Shown here: positions 27,953-36,829 of the stretch, one piece after another
Layout: each line of letters starts with the position of its first letter
How positions within the stretch are numbered: position 1 is the first letter of the stretch
DNA from: Sphingomonas sp. 32-66-10
GTDB taxonomy: Bacteria > Pseudomonadota > Alphaproteobacteria > Sphingomonadales > Sphingomonadaceae
DNA: 55,199 nucleotides
Assembly: GCA_002280565.1 (NCBI GenBank)
Contig: NCEF01000011.1
Coordinates: 1-55,199 of the forward strand
Direction: 5' to 3'
Made by a program: the position numbers and the translations under genes
The notes under the pieces: model-generated
What the model saw: only the letters and a program-made list of their open reading frames with translations
Told to the model about the DNA's origin: nothing
Databases searched by the model: none

Positions 27953-28659
27953 TGGGTCACAAGAGCAACCCGATCGGTCTGCGCCTGCAGATCAACCGCA
28001 CCTGGGACAGCCGCTGGTTCGCAGAAGGCGCCGACTATGGTCGCCTGCTGCTTGAAGACCTCAAGATGCGCCAGTTCATCATGAAGACGCTGCCGCAGGC
28101 GGCGATCTCCAAGGTGGTGATCGAGCGTCCGGCCAAGCTGTGCCGCGTCAGCATCTTCGCTGCACGTCCCGGCGTGATCATCGGCAAGAAGGGCACAGAC
28201 ATCGAAAAGCTTCGCAAGAAGCTCGCATCGATGACCAGCTCGGACGTGTCGCTGAACATCGTCGAAATCCGCAAGCCGGAAGTCGACGCCAAGCTCGTCG
28301 CGCAGGGCATCGCCGATCAGCTGGAGCGCCGCATCGCGTTCCGTCGTGCCATGAAGCGTGCCGTTCAGTCGGCGATGCGTCTGGGCGCGGAAGGCATCCG
28401 GATCAACTGTGGTGGCCGTCTGGGCGGCGCGGAAATCGCGCGTTCGGAATGGTATCGTGAAGGCCGCGTTCCGCTTCACACGCTGCGCGCGAACGTCGAT
28501 CACGCCACCGCCGAAGCGCACACCGCCTATGGCGTGTGCGGCGTCAAGGTCTGGATCTTCAAGGGCGAGATCCTGGGCCATGATCCGATGGCGACCGATC
28601 GCCTGAACATGGAATCGCAGACGTCGGGCGTTCGCCCTGCGCGCGATGACCGTCGCTAA
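27952..28659 (+). CDS. rpsC: 30S ribosomal protein S3
   Basis: 235 residues: [20 protein letters not shown] at the start, a KH domain with [19 protein letters not shown] at ~70 and the C-terminal domain [21 protein letters not shown]3 forms part of the mRNA entry site with helicase activity. Start overlaps the rplV stop. Confidence 0.98.
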   Translation: MGHKSNPIGLRLQINRTWDSRWFAEGADYGRLLLEDLKMRQFIMKTLPQAAISKVVIERPAKLCRVSIFAARPGVIIGKKGTDIEKLRKKLASMTSSDVSLNIVEIRKPEVDAKLVAQGIADQLERRIAFRRAMKRAVQSAMRLGAEGIRINCGGRLGGAEIARSEWYREGRVPLHTLRANVDHATAEAHTAYGVCGVKVWIFKGEILGHDPMATDRLNMESQTSGVRPARDDRR

Positions 28660-28671
28660 GGGTTAGAGACA

Positions 28672-29103
28672 ATGTTGCAACCGAAGCGCACCAAGTTTCG
28701 CAAGGCCTTCAAGGGCCGGATCAAGGGTGAGACCAAGGGCGGCGCGACGCTGAACTTTGGGTCGTACGGCCTGAAGGCGATGGAGCCGGAGCGGATCACC
28801 GCCCGTCAGATCGAGGCGGCTCGCCGCGCGATCACGCGCCACATCAAGCGTCAGGGCCGTTTGTGGATCCGCATTTTCCCGGATCTGCCGGTGTCGAGCA
28901 AGCCTGCCGAAGTCCGCATGGGCTCGGGCAAGGGTGCCCCTGAATATTGGGCAGCGCGCGTTGCGCCCGGCCGCATCCTGTTCGAGCTGGACGGCGTTCC
29001 CGGCCCGCTCGCTGCAGAAGCGTTCGAGCGTGCGGCGATGAAGCTGCCGATCAAGACCAAGGTCGTGGCCCGCCTCGGCGACACGTCGCACCTGGAGGGT
29101 TAA
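28672..29103 (+). CDS. rplP: 50S ribosomal protein L16
   Basis: 143 residues: [16 protein letters not shown] at the start, [39 protein letters not shown] and [21 protein letters not shown]16 stabilises the A-site region of the 50S subunit. Twelve bases after rpsC; a short GGTTAGAGACA RBS is present. Confidence 0.98.
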   Translation: MLQPKRTKFRKAFKGRIKGETKGGATLNFGSYGLKAMEPERITARQIEAARRAITRHIKRQGRLWIRIFPDLPVSSKPAEVRMGSGKGAPEYWAARVAPGRILFELDGVPGPLAAEAFERAAMKLPIKTKVVARLGDTSHLEG

Positions 29104-29106
29104 GAG

Positions 29107-29310
29107 ATGACCAAGGCAATCGATCTGCGCGCCAAGAGCGACGATCAGCTGGGCGAGGAGCTGGGCAACCTGAAGCGCGAGGCATTCAACCTGCGTTTCC
29201 AGGCGGCGACCAGCCAGCTCGAAAAGCCGAGCCGCGTGAAGGAAGTCCGCAAGGACATCGCCCGCATCAAGACGCTGCAGAACGAGCGTTCGCGCTCGGC
29301 TGCGAAGTAA
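29107..29310 (+). CDS. rpmC: 50S ribosomal protein L29
   Basis: 67 residues with the helical hairpin [40 protein letters not shown] and KDIARIKT, the standard L29 pattern. L29 sits by the tunnel exit next to L23. Three bases after rplP; RBS AAGAG is close to the start. Confidence 0.97.
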   Translation: MTKAIDLRAKSDDQLGEELGNLKREAFNLRFQAATSQLEKPSRVKEVRKDIARIKTLQNERSRSAAK

Positions 29311-29323
29311 GAGGACAACGAAC

Positions 29324-29593
29324 ATGCCGAAGCGCGTGCTGACCGGGCAGATCGTGTCCGACAAGGGCGACAAGACGGTGGTCGTGAACGTGGAGCGCAA
29401 GGTCAAGCACCCGCTCTATGGCAAGATCATCCGGCGCTCGAAGAAGTATCACGCCCATGACGAGGCGAACGAGTATAAGGCGGGCGAGACCGTGCGCATC
29501 GAAGAAACTGCGCCGATCAGCAAGCTGAAGACCTGGAAGGTGATCGAGCGGGTGAACACCCACGCGACCCCCGAGCGGGCCGACATCGCTTAA
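29324..29593 (+). CDS. rpsQ: 30S ribosomal protein S17
   Basis: 89 residues: [20 protein letters not shown] (OB-fold start), [19 protein letters not shown], and [20 protein letters not shown]17 is a primary 16S binder. It ends the S10-type block; the 78-base gap to rplN has a CCGGGAC-GT-GTCCCGG hairpin (29629-29645), a possible processing site. Confidence 0.97.
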   Translation: MPKRVLTGQIVSDKGDKTVVVNVERKVKHPLYGKIIRRSKKYHAHDEANEYKAGETVRIEETAPISKLKTWKVIERVNTHATPERADIA

Positions 29594-29671
29594 GATCCGT
29601 CAGGGTCTCAAGAGTTCAACTGGAACCCCCGGGACGTGTCCCGGTAGGCCAAGAGAGAAGGAACCGGATCA

Positions 29672-30040
29672 ATGATCCAGATGCAGTCCAATCTCGACGT
29701 CGCAGATAACAGCGGCGCGAAGCGGGTGCAGTGCATCAAGGTGCTGGGCGGGTCGAAGCGTCGCTTCGCCGGCGTCGGCGACGTCATCGTCGTCAGCATC
29801 AAGGAAGCACAGCCCCGCGGCAAGGTGAAGAAGGGTGACGTGCATCGTGCCGTCATCGTCCGCACCGCCAAGGACGTCCGCCGCGCCGATGGCTCGGTGA
29901 TCCGCTTCGACGGCAATGCTGCCGTCCTGGTCAACAAGAACGAGGAGCCGATCGGCACCCGTATCTTTGGCCCGGTGGTCCGCGAGCTCCGCTCGAAGGG
30001 CTTCATGAAGATCATTTCGCTCGCCCCTGAGGTGCTGTGA
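29672..30040 (+). CDS. rplN: 50S ribosomal protein L14
   Basis: 122 residues, invariant length: [50 protein letters not shown] and [14 protein letters not shown]14 contacts 16S rRNA in bridge B5 and binds the silencing factor Rsf[18 protein letters not shown]. First gene of the spc block; its stop overlaps the rplX start. Confidence 0.98.
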   Translation: MIQMQSNLDVADNSGAKRVQCIKVLGGSKRRFAGVGDVIVVSIKEAQPRGKVKKGDVHRAVIVRTAKDVRRADGSVIRFDGNAAVLVNKNEEPIGTRIFGPVVRELRSKGFMKIISLAPEVL

Positions 30041-30351
30041 TGGCTGCTGCCAAGATCAAGAAGGGCGACCAGGTCATCGTCCTGTCCGGCAAGGACAAGG
30101 GCAAGACCGGTGAAGTCGTCAAGTCGATGCCGAAGGCCGACAAGGTCGTCGTTTCGGGCGTGAACATCGCCGTGCGCCACACCAAGCCGAGCCAGGGCGA
30201 CCCGCAGGGTGGCCTGAAGCGCGCCGAGGCTCCGCTGCACGTGTCGAAGGTTGCGCATGTGACCAAGGACGGCAAGGCGACCCGCGTCCGCTTCGAAGAG
30301 CGTGACGGCAAGAAGGTCCGCGTTGCGGTCAAGACCGGGGATGTCATCTGA
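30040..30351 (+). CDS. rplX: 50S ribosomal protein L24
   Basis: 103 residues with a KOW motif ([20 protein letters not shown]) and the [19 protein letters not shown] loop. L24 initiates 50S assembly. I use ATG 30040, overlapping the rplN TGA by one base; a GTG directly before it is also in frame. It overlaps rplE by one base at its end. Confidence 0.97.
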   Translation: MAAAKIKKGDQVIVLSGKDKGKTGEVVKSMPKADKVVVSGVNIAVRHTKPSQGDPQGGLKRAEAPLHVSKVAHVTKDGKATRVRFEERDGKKVRVAVKTGDVI

Positions 30352-30935
30352 TGGCTGATACCTACACCCCCCGCATGAAGTCGAAGTACGACGCGGAAAT
30401 CGCCAAGGCGATGACCGAGAAGTTCGGCTACAAGAATGCGATGGAAGTGCCGAAGATCTCGAAGATCGTGCTCAACATGGGCGTCGGCGAAGCGACCCAG
30501 GACAAGAAGAAGGTCGAGCAGGCAGCGTCCGAAATGGAGCTGATCGCTGGCCAGAAGCCTGTCGTGACCAAGGCCAAGAAGTCGATCGCGCAGTTCAAGC
30601 TGCGCGAAGGCATGGCGATCGGTTGCAAGGTGACGCTGCGTCGGGAGCGTATGTACGAGTTCCTCGACCGCTTCATCACCATCGCGCTGCCGCGCGTGCG
30701 CGATTTCCGCGGCCTGAACGACAAGTCGTTCGACGGCCGTGGCAACTATGCCTGCGGCATCAAGGAACAGATCGTGTTCCCCGAGATCAACTATGACCGC
30801 ATCGACAAGGTGCGCGGCATGGACGTGATCGTGACCACCACCGCCAAGACGGACGAAGAAGCCCGCGAGCTTCTGCGTCTCTTCGGTTTCCCGTTCCCCA
30901 TCGAGGCGGACGGCGAAGCGAAGCAGGCAGCGTAA
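30351..30935 (+). CDS. rplE: 50S ribosomal protein L5
   Basis: 194 residues: [20 protein letters not shown], the [20 protein letters not shown] segment, [19 protein letters not shown] and [21 protein letters not shown]5 binds 5S rRNA and the P-site tRNA elbow. The short Ala/Lys tail is a little longer than in E. coli (179). Confidence 0.98.
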   Translation: MADTYTPRMKSKYDAEIAKAMTEKFGYKNAMEVPKISKIVLNMGVGEATQDKKKVEQAASEMELIAGQKPVVTKAKKSIAQFKLREGMAIGCKVTLRRERMYEFLDRFITIALPRVRDFRGLNDKSFDGRGNYACGIKEQIVFPEINYDRIDKVRGMDVIVTTTAKTDEEARELLRLFGFPFPIEADGEAKQAA

Positions 30936-30954
30936 GGGAAAGAGAACTTAAGTC

Positions 30955-31260
30955 ATGGCGAAACTGAGTTCCGTGCTCAAGAACGAGCGTCGCAAGCAGC
31001 TGGTGAAGAAGTACGCCGGCCGCTACGCGAAGCTGAAGGCGATTGCGAACGACAAGTCGCTCGATGAGACCGAGCGTCTGATCGCGCGTTTGAAGATGGC
31101 CGAGATTCCCCGCAACGGGAACCCGACCCGCATCCGCAACCGGTGCGAGCTGACCGGTCGTCCGCGCGGTTACTACCGCAAGTTCCGTCTCGCACGTGTC
31201 ATGCTGCGTGATCTGGCCAACAAGGGCCTGATCCCGGGTGTCACGAAGTCGAGCTGGTAA
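30955..31260 (+). CDS. rpsN: 30S ribosomal protein S14 (zinc-independent type)
   Basis: 101 residues, the long form without a zinc ribbon: the positions that hold CxxC in the short form are [17 protein letters not shown], with only one Cys. Ends [11 protein letters not shown] as in most Proteobacteria. S14 completes the 30S head. Nineteen bases after rplE with GGGAAAGAGAAC as RBS. Confidence 0.98.
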   Translation: MAKLSSVLKNERRKQLVKKYAGRYAKLKAIANDKSLDETERLIARLKMAEIPRNGNPTRIRNRCELTGRPRGYYRKFRLARVMLRDLANKGLIPGVTKSSW

Positions 31261-31271
31261 GGATCACGAAG

Positions 31272-31667
31272 ATGGCATTGACCGATCCTCTGGGTGATAT
31301 GCTCACCCGCATCCGCAACGGCCAGCGCGCCCGCAAGGACTCTGTCCTGACGCCGGCGAGCAAGCTGCGTGCGCGTGTCCTCGACGTGCTTCAGCGCGAG
31401 GGTTATATCCGTGGCTACAGCGAAGAGCAGATGGGCCCTGCGGCCGGCATCCGCATCGAGCTGAAGTATTTCGAGGGGCAGCCTGCGATCAAGTCGATCG
31501 CGCGCGTCTCGAAGCCGGGCCGCCGCGTCTATTCGGGTTCGAAGGAACTGCCGAAGGTGCGCAATGGCCTGGGCATCACCATCGTTTCGACGCCGCGTGG
31601 CGTTCTGTCGGACGCCGAAGCGCGTGAGCAGAATGTCGGTGGCGAAGTGCTCGCGGAGGTGTTCTGA
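31272..31667 (+). CDS. rpsH: 30S ribosomal protein S8
   Basis: 131 residues: [20 protein letters not shown] at the start, and the C-terminal [20 protein letters not shown] followed by [20 protein letters not shown]. In E. coli S8 represses the spc operon through an rplE site. Stop and rplF start share one base. Confidence 0.98.
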   Translation: MALTDPLGDMLTRIRNGQRARKDSVLTPASKLRARVLDVLQREGYIRGYSEEQMGPAAGIRIELKYFEGQPAIKSIARVSKPGRRVYSGSKELPKVRNGLGITIVSTPRGVLSDAEAREQNVGGEVLAEVF

Positions 31668-32200
31668 TGAGCCGCACCGGTAAAAAGCCGATCCCCGTTC
31701 CCGCCGGCGTCACCGCCAGCGTCGAAGGCGGCGTCGTCAGCGTCAAGGGCCCCAAGGGCACCCTGACCATGCCTGCGTCGGACGACATCTCGTATGAGAT
31801 GGGCGAGGGCACGATCATCGTGAAGCCCGCCAACGACACCAAGCGTGCCAAGGCATTCTGGGGTATGCAGCGCACGCTGGTCCAGAACCTGGTGACCGGC
31901 GTGACCGAGGGCTTCACCAAGAAGCTGCTCATCACCGGCGTCGGTTATCGTGCGAACGCACAGGGCCGCAAGCTGAAGCTGCAGCTCGGCTATTCGCATG
32001 ACGTCGATCTGGACGTGCCGGAAGGTGTGGAGGTCAAGACCCCCGACCAGACGACCGTCGAAATCTCGGGCAACGACAAGCAGGCCGTCGGCCAGTTTGC
32101 CGCGGAAATTCGTCGCTGGCGTAAGCCTGAGCCCTACAAGGGCAAGGGCATCAAGTACGAGGGCGAGTTCATCTTCCGCAAGGAAGGGAAGAAGAAGTAA
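31667..32200 (+). CDS. rplF: 50S ribosomal protein L6
   Basis: 177 residues with two similar domains: [40 protein letters not shown] and the C-terminal [21 protein letters not shown]6 lies near the sarcin-ricin loop. Overlaps both neighbours by one base (TGATG and TAATG), so translation is coupled. Confidence 0.98.
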   Translation: MSRTGKKPIPVPAGVTASVEGGVVSVKGPKGTLTMPASDDISYEMGEGTIIVKPANDTKRAKAFWGMQRTLVQNLVTGVTEGFTKKLLITGVGYRANAQGRKLKLQLGYSHDVDLDVPEGVEVKTPDQTTVEISGNDKQAVGQFAAEIRRWRKPEPYKGKGIKYEGEFIFRKEGKKK

Positions 32201-32556
32201 TGAGCAAGGGTCTCTCTCTCTTCGAGAAGCGGCGTCGCCGCAACCGCACCGCGCTCCGCGCGCGTTCGGGCGGCCGTCCGCGGCTGTCGGTACATCGCTC
32301 GGGCAAGCACATCTATGTGCAGGTGATCGACGACGCCCAGGGCAAGACCCTGGCCGCCGCCTCGACGCTGGACAAGGATGTCCGTGGCACGAACGGCGGC
32401 AACGTCGATGCGGCCAAGGCCGTCGGTGCGCGCATCGCGGAAATCGCCAAGCAGGCGGGCGTGACGCAGGTCGTGTTCGACCGTGGCGGTTTCCTGTTCC
32501 ACGGACGCGTCAAGGCGCTGGCGGATGCCGCGCGTGAAGGCGGATTGGAGTTCTAA
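32200..32556 (+). CDS. rplR: 50S ribosomal protein L18
   Basis: 118 residues: [38 protein letters not shown] and [20 protein letters not shown] at the end. L18 carries 5S rRNA into the large subunit with L5. Start overlaps the rplF stop. Confidence 0.98.
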   Translation: MSKGLSLFEKRRRRNRTALRARSGGRPRLSVHRSGKHIYVQVIDDAQGKTLAAASTLDKDVRGTNGGNVDAAKAVGARIAEIAKQAGVTQVVFDRGGFLFHGRVKALADAAREGGLEF

Positions 32557-32557
32557 G

Positions 32558-33253
32558 ATGGCTGACGAACAGAACCAGACGCCCGTCGAGGGCGCAGCAG
32601 CCGAAGCCGGCACCGAAAACCGTCGTGGCCGCGGTGGCCGTGGTGGCGACAATCGTGGCGGTGGTGGTCGTGGCCGTGACGGCCGTGGCCGCCGCGACGA
32701 TCGCACCCCGCGCGACGAGCAGGGCGAAGAGCTGATCGAAAAGCTGGTCCACATCAACCGCGTCAGCAAGACCGTGAAGGGCGGCAAGCGCTTCGGCTTT
32801 GCAGCTCTGGTCGTTGTCGGCGACGGCAAGGGCCGGGTCGGTTTCGGTCATGGCAAGGCGCGCGAAGTGCCGGAAGCCATTTCGAAGGCGACTGCCGCTG
32901 CCAAGAAGAAGATGGTCCGCGTGCCGCTGCGCGAGGGCCGGACGCTGCATCACGACGGCAAGGGCCATTTCGGCGCTGGTCAGGTGACCCTCCGCTCGGC
33001 ACCTGCCGGTACCGGCATCATTGCCGGCGGTCCGATGCGCGCCGTGTTCGAGAGCCTGGGCGTTGCCGACGTGGTGACCAAGTCGGTCGGTACGTCCAAC
33101 CCCTACAACATGATCCGCGCGACCTTTGAGGCGCTGGGCGACCAGTATTCCCCGAAGGCAGTGGCCCAGCGTCGCGGCAAGAAAATTGCCGACCTGCTTG
33201 GCCGCGGCGGTTCGCAGACCGCCGAGGCTGATGCCGCGGCGATCGTGGAGTAA
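32558..33253 (+). CDS. rpsE: 30S ribosomal protein S5 with RGG-rich N-terminal extension
   Basis: 231 residues. The core from ~60 has [40 protein letters not shown] and [20 protein letters not shown]. The first ~60 residues are extra compared with E. coli S5 (167): acidic start, then Arg/Gly-rich repeats ([18 protein letters not shown]). S5 affects fidelity and mRNA entry. ATG 32558 is placed one base after the rplR stop; the extension is read from it in frame, so it is not a wrong-start artefact. Similar extensions occur in sphingomonads. Confidence 0.97.
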   Translation: MADEQNQTPVEGAAAEAGTENRRGRGGRGGDNRGGGGRGRDGRGRRDDRTPRDEQGEELIEKLVHINRVSKTVKGGKRFGFAALVVVGDGKGRVGFGHGKAREVPEAISKATAAAKKKMVRVPLREGRTLHHDGKGHFGAGQVTLRSAPAGTGIIAGGPMRAVFESLGVADVVTKSVGTSNPYNMIRATFEALGDQYSPKAVAQRRGKKIADLLGRGGSQTAEADAAAIVE

Positions 33254-33258
33254 TCGAC

Positions 33259-33438
33259 ATGGCAACGATCAAGGTGAAGCAGATCGGTTCGCCGATCCGT
33301 CGGACCAAGGACCAGCGCGCGACGCTGATCGGTCTGGGCCTCAACAAGATGCACCGGGTCAGCGAACTGGAGGACACTCCCGAAGTTCGCGGCATGATCC
33401 GGAAGCTGCCCCACATGGTGGAGATCGTCGAGGGTTGA
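33259..33438 (+). CDS. rpmD: 50S ribosomal protein L30
   Basis: A 59-residue gene: [20 protein letters not shown], then [19 protein letters not shown] and ending [12 protein letters not shown], the complete L30 pattern. Starts five bases after the rpsE stop. L30 is a small peripheral 50S protein next to L5/L18 region rRNA. Confidence 0.97.
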   Translation: MATIKVKQIGSPIRRTKDQRATLIGLGLNKMHRVSELEDTPEVRGMIRKLPHMVEIVEG

Positions 33439-33475
33439 ACCCCCCGGCATCTTTTCCAGGTGACAATATGAGGGG

Positions 33476-33503
33476 AGGGGGCTATCGGCCCCCTTTCCGA
33501 TTT
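33476..33503 (+). terminator. Hairpin between rpmD and rplO, possible partial terminator
   Basis: AGGGGGC (33476-33482) pairs with GCCCCCT (33488-33494), loop TATCG, followed by TTCCGATTTT. In an essential operon this is more likely a leaky terminator or RNA-end stabiliser than a full stop. Confidence 0.45.
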
Positions 33504-33559
33504 TCCCGGCCTTGTCGGGAATTTGACCAGCGCGACTAAAGCGAAAGCGAGTGCACGAC

Positions 33560-34096
33560 ATGAATCTGAACGAAATCCGCGATAATGATGGTGCCCGTAA
33601 GGGCCGGATGCGCGTCGGACGCGGCATCGGTTCGGGCAAGGGCAAGACCGCAGGCCGCGGCCAGAAGGGCGCCAAGGCGCGTTCGGGCGTCGCGATCAAC
33701 GGTTTTGAGGGCGGTCAGATGCCGCTCCACATGCGGATCCCGAAGCGCGGCTTCAACAACCCGCGCGGCAAGGATTATGCCGAGGTCAACCTGGGCATGA
33801 TCCAGAAGCTGATCGATGCCGGCAAGCTGACCGCGACCGAGATCGACCACGCTGCGCTGCAGGCCGTCGGCCTCGCGCGTGGTGGTAAGAACGGCGTCCG
33901 CCTGCTCGCCAAGGGCGAACTGACGGCGAAGCTGAGCTTCACCGTCGCCGGTGCGTCGAAGGGCGCGATCGAGGCGGTCGAGAAGGCTGGCGGCACCGTC
34001 ACCATCCCGACGATCGTCCCCGCTGCTGACAAGCATGCTGCCAAGCATCGCGTGAAGCAGAAGGAAATCGCCGCGAAGAAGGCCGGTAAGGCCTGA
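33560..34096 (+). CDS. rplO: 50S ribosomal protein L15
   Basis: 178 residues: [54 protein letters not shown]. The C-terminal half is the L15/L18e domain and the end is Lys-rich ([13 protein letters not shown]). ATG 33560 preferred over the in-frame GTG 33551. Follows rpmD after 121 bases that hold a hairpin. Confidence 0.97.
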   Translation: MNLNEIRDNDGARKGRMRVGRGIGSGKGKTAGRGQKGAKARSGVAINGFEGGQMPLHMRIPKRGFNNPRGKDYAEVNLGMIQKLIDAGKLTATEIDHAALQAVGLARGGKNGVRLLAKGELTAKLSFTVAGASKGAIEAVEKAGGTVTIPTIVPAADKHAAKHRVKQKEIAAKKAGKA

Positions 34097-34126
34097 CTTT
34101 AGCTGTGGACGGGGCTGGCAAGCGCA

Positions 34127-34154
34127 TTGCCCTGATCTGACAGTAACCTATATG
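34127..34154 (+). promoter_or_regulatory. Possible internal promoter before secY
   Basis: TTGCCC (34127-34132), 16-base spacer, TATATG (34149-34154), about 57 bases before the secY ATG in a 115-base gap. Could provide independent secY-adk expression. Supported by sequence match only. Confidence 0.35.
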
Positions 34155-34211
34155 GGCGGCGGGGGGCGGCAAACGCTTCTCCGCCGCTTTGGTTTCCGGG
34201 ATAGAATTTCA

Positions 34212-35576
34212 ATGGCATCCGCAGCCGATTCAATGGCATCCGGCCTCAACCTGTCCAAATTCGGACAGGCCACCGAACTCAAGAAGCGCCTGTGGTTCAC
34301 GCTCGGTGCGTTGATCATCTTCCGGATGCTCAGCTTCGTGCCGCTGCCCGGCGTCGATCCGACGCAGCTCGGCCTGCTGGCCGATCGTACCCAGGGTGGC
34401 GTTCTCGACTTCTTCAACACCTTTTCGGGCGGTGCGCTGGAGCGCATGTCGGTGATCGCGCTGGGTGTCATGCCCTATATTACCGCGTCGATCGTGGTGC
34501 AGCTCGCGACGTCGCTGTCGCCGACGCTCGCCGCGATCAAGAAGGACGGGGAGAGCGGGCGTAAGCGGCTCAACCAGTACACCCGCTATGGCACCGTGGC
34601 GCTGACCGCGATCCAGGGCTATTTCATCGCCGTTGGCCTCGAGACGCTCGGCGCGAGCCAGGGGCTGGCCCCGGTGGTCGAGCCGGGCATGCTGTTCCGC
34701 ATCGCGGCGGTGATCTCGCTGATCGGCGGCACCATGTTCCTGATGTGGCTGGGCGAGCAGATCACCAGCCGTGGTGTCGGCAACGGCATTTCGCTGATCA
34801 TCATGGCGGGCATCGTCGCGCATCTGCCGACGACGCTGGTGCAGCTGTTCGAAGGCGGCCGTTCTGGCTCGATGAACCCGGTGACGCTGCTCGCGATCCT
34901 CGCGGCGGTGGCGGGCCTGATCCTGTTCATCTGCTTCATGGAGCGCGCACAGCGCCGCATTCTGATCCAGTATCCCAAGCGCCAGACCCAGCGCGGCGTG
35001 CAGAGCGAACGCAGCCACCTGCCGCTCAAGATCAACACCGCCGGCGTCATCCCGCCGATCTTCGCCAGCTCGCTGCTGCTGATGCCGCTGACGATCAGCC
35101 AGTTTGCCGGTCAGTCGCAGGCGGGTGAAAGCTGGGGCGGCGATCTGATCATCACGCTCAACCAGTATCTGCAGCATGGCAGCCTGGTGTACATGCTGCT
35201 GTACGGTGCCGGCATCATCTTCTTCTCGTTCTTCTACACCGCGGTTGTGTTCAACCCGGAGGAGACGGCCGAGAATCTGAAGAAATATGGCGGGTTCATC
35301 CCCGGCATCCGCCCGGGCAAAAATACCGAAGCCTATTTCGACTATGTGCTGACGCGCATCACCGTGATCGGTGCGGCGTACCTGACCGTCATCTGCCTGT
35401 TGCCGGAATATCTTGTGTCGGCGCTCGCGATCCCCTTCTATCTGGGTGGGACCAGCCTGCTCATCGTCGTGAACGTGACGATGGACACGGTCACGCAGAT
35501 CCAGTCGCATTTGCTGGCGCACCAGTATGGCGACCTGATCAAGAAGGCGAAGCTGAAAGGCGGCCGCCTGCGTTAA
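34212..35576 (+). CDS. secY: Protein translocase subunit SecY
   Basis: 454 residues with ten membrane helices. Landmarks: LWFTLGALIIFRMLSFVPLP, GGALERMSVIALGVMPYITA (plug region and TM2), TRYGTVALTAIQGYF and the cytoplasmic loops GVQSERSHLPLKINTAGVIP and FIPGIRPGKNTEAYFDYVLT. SecY forms the channel for Sec-dependent export. ATG 34212 gives the family N-terminus; no strong SD is seen. Followed after 25 bases by adk. Confidence 0.97.
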   Translation: MASAADSMASGLNLSKFGQATELKKRLWFTLGALIIFRMLSFVPLPGVDPTQLGLLADRTQGGVLDFFNTFSGGALERMSVIALGVMPYITASIVVQLATSLSPTLAAIKKDGESGRKRLNQYTRYGTVALTAIQGYFIAVGLETLGASQGLAPVVEPGMLFRIAAVISLIGGTMFLMWLGEQITSRGVGNGISLIIMAGIVAHLPTTLVQLFEGGRSGSMNPVTLLAILAAVAGLILFICFMERAQRRILIQYPKRQTQRGVQSERSHLPLKINTAGVIPPIFASSLLLMPLTISQFAGQSQAGESWGGDLIITLNQYLQHGSLVYMLLYGAGIIFFSFFYTAVVFNPEETAENLKKYGGFIPGIRPGKNTEAYFDYVLTRITVIGAAYLTVICLLPEYLVSALAIPFYLGGTSLLIVVNVTMDTVTQIQSHLLAHQYGDLIKKAKLKGGRLR

Positions 35577-35601
35577 GCAGGGGCATGGAAGGGGAAGCCA
35601 G

Positions 35602-36252
35602 TTGAACATCATCCTGTTGGGGCCTCCGGGCGCAGGCAAGGGGACCCAGGCGTCGCGTCTGGAAAGCGAGCGCGGCATGGTGCAGCTGTCGACCGGCGAC
35701 ATGCTGCGTGCGGCAGTCAAGGCGGGCACGCCGGTCGGGCTGCAGGCGAAAGCGGTGATGGAGGCAGGCGAGCTTGTCTCCGACGCGATCGTCAGTGGCA
35801 TCATCGGCGAGAGCCTGGACGCGCTGGGCGACAAGGGTGCGATCTTCGACGGCTATCCCCGCACGGCCGCACAGGCGGAGTCGCTGGATAGCCTGCTTGC
35901 CGAGCGCGGTCGCAGCCTCGACCATGTGATCGAGCTGGTCGTCGATGAAGACGCGCTGGTGGCGCGGATCACCGGTCGCTTCACCTGTGCCAATTGCGGT
36001 GCGGGCTATCACGACAGCTTCAAGCAGCCGGCGGTTGCGGGTGTGTGCGACGTGTGCGGGAGCACCGAGTTCAAGCGGCGTCCCGACGATAATGAAGAGA
36101 CCGTGCGGACGCGCATGGCCGAGTATCGGGCCAAGACCGCGCCGATCCTGCCGATCTATGAAGCGCGCGGTCTGGTCCAGCGGGTCGATGGCATGGCGGA
36201 CATTGCCGAGGTGACTGCGGCGATCGCGGCGATCCTCGACGGGCGCAGCTAA
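35602..36252 (+). CDS. adk: Adenylate kinase with zinc-type LID
   Basis: 216 residues; P-loop GPPGAGKGTQASRLE, the NMP site MVQLSTGDMLRAAV and DGYPRTAAQAESLD. The LID domain contains four Cys in CANCGAGYHD and CDVCGSTEF (CxxC...CxxC), so it should bind Zn, unlike the E. coli enzyme. It interconverts ATP+AMP and 2 ADP. TTG start at 35602 after GGAAGGGGAAG. Last gene of the ribosomal superoperon here; a CCGGGGA/TCCCCGG hairpin (36297-36326) lies downstream. Confidence 0.97.
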   Translation: MNIILLGPPGAGKGTQASRLESERGMVQLSTGDMLRAAVKAGTPVGLQAKAVMEAGELVSDAIVSGIIGESLDALGDKGAIFDGYPRTAAQAESLDSLLAERGRSLDHVIELVVDEDALVARITGRFTCANCGAGYHDSFKQPAVAGVCDVCGSTEFKRRPDDNEETVRTRMAEYRAKTAPILPIYEARGLVQRVDGMADIAEVTAAIAAILDGRS

Positions 36253-36401
36253 AGCCGCGCGGCGCGGCGGGAACGTCCCCTGCGCTGATCGATTGACCGG
36301 GGAGCGCCCTTGTCGCGGGTCCCCGGCGAAACATATTTTCGCATCCGGCACGCGACGTGGTCGCGAGCGTTTGGGTGCCCGTCAGCTTATTGGAACGAGC
36401 C

Positions 36402-36767
36402 ATGTCTTACAAAGAACCGTCATTTCAGGATCGCACCGCCGCCGCCGCCAAGGCAAAGCAAAAGGCGCTGGACCTGTTGCGCGCCAAGCCGGCGGTAGAT
36501 CCGGTCGAGCTTGAGGCGCGGCGCAAGGCGCAGGAAGAACGCGACCAGGCGCTGGCAGCGGAGCGGGCAGCCAAGGCGGAGGCGCTGGCAGCGGCCAAGG
36601 CCGAGAAGCTGGCGAAGAAGCAGGCTGAGGCCGATCGGAAAGCTGCGGAGCGGGCCGAGGCCGATGCGGCTGCAGCGCTCAAGGAGGCGCGGCTCAAGCC
36701 GCCAAGCGCGGCGGAGATGAAGGCGGCGCGGGATGCGCGCTATGCGGCGCGGAAAGCGCGGAAATAG
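36402..36767 (+). CDS. DUF6481 family protein, Ala/Lys/Glu-rich coiled coil
   Basis: 121 residues beginning MSYKEPSFQDRTAAAAKAKQ, the recognisable DUF6481 start. Most of the rest is one continuous charged helix (ERDQALAAERAAKAEALAA...), likely a coiled coil, ending in a basic tail. Function unknown; small, highly charged proteins of this type are common in sphingomonads. ATG 36402 chosen; the open frame upstream is not conserved. Ends at a bidirectional terminator. Confidence 0.8.
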   Translation: MSYKEPSFQDRTAAAAKAKQKALDLLRAKPAVDPVELEARRKAQEERDQALAAERAAKAEALAAAKAEKLAKKQAEADRKAAERAEADAAAALKEARLKPPSAAEMKAARDARYAARKARK

Positions 36768-36776
36768 TCCCAACGA

Positions 36777-36812
36777 AAAGGGCCGCTCTCCTTTCGGACA
36801 GCGGCCCTTTCC
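36777..36812. terminator. Bidirectional terminator, DUF6481 / decarboxylase
   Basis: AAAGGGCCGCT (36777-36787) pairs perfectly with AGCGGCCCTTT (36800-36810), with an inner TCC-TTTC-GGA stem. Lies between two converging stop codons. Confidence 0.85.
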
Positions 36813-36829
36813 TTATCCGTTGAGCCTGC

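Noticed and set aside
26359-28581. 740-residue minus-strand frame opposite rplB-rpsC
   Set aside because: Spans several genuine ribosomal genes and has shadow composition and no RBS.
34230-35834. 534-residue minus-strand frame opposite secY/adk
   Set aside because: Antisense shadow; the plus strand encodes the complete SecY helices.
36297-36326. Hairpin after adk as a Rho-independent terminator
   Set aside because: Stem CCGGGGA/TCCCCGG is real but the loop is 16 bases and there is no T-run.
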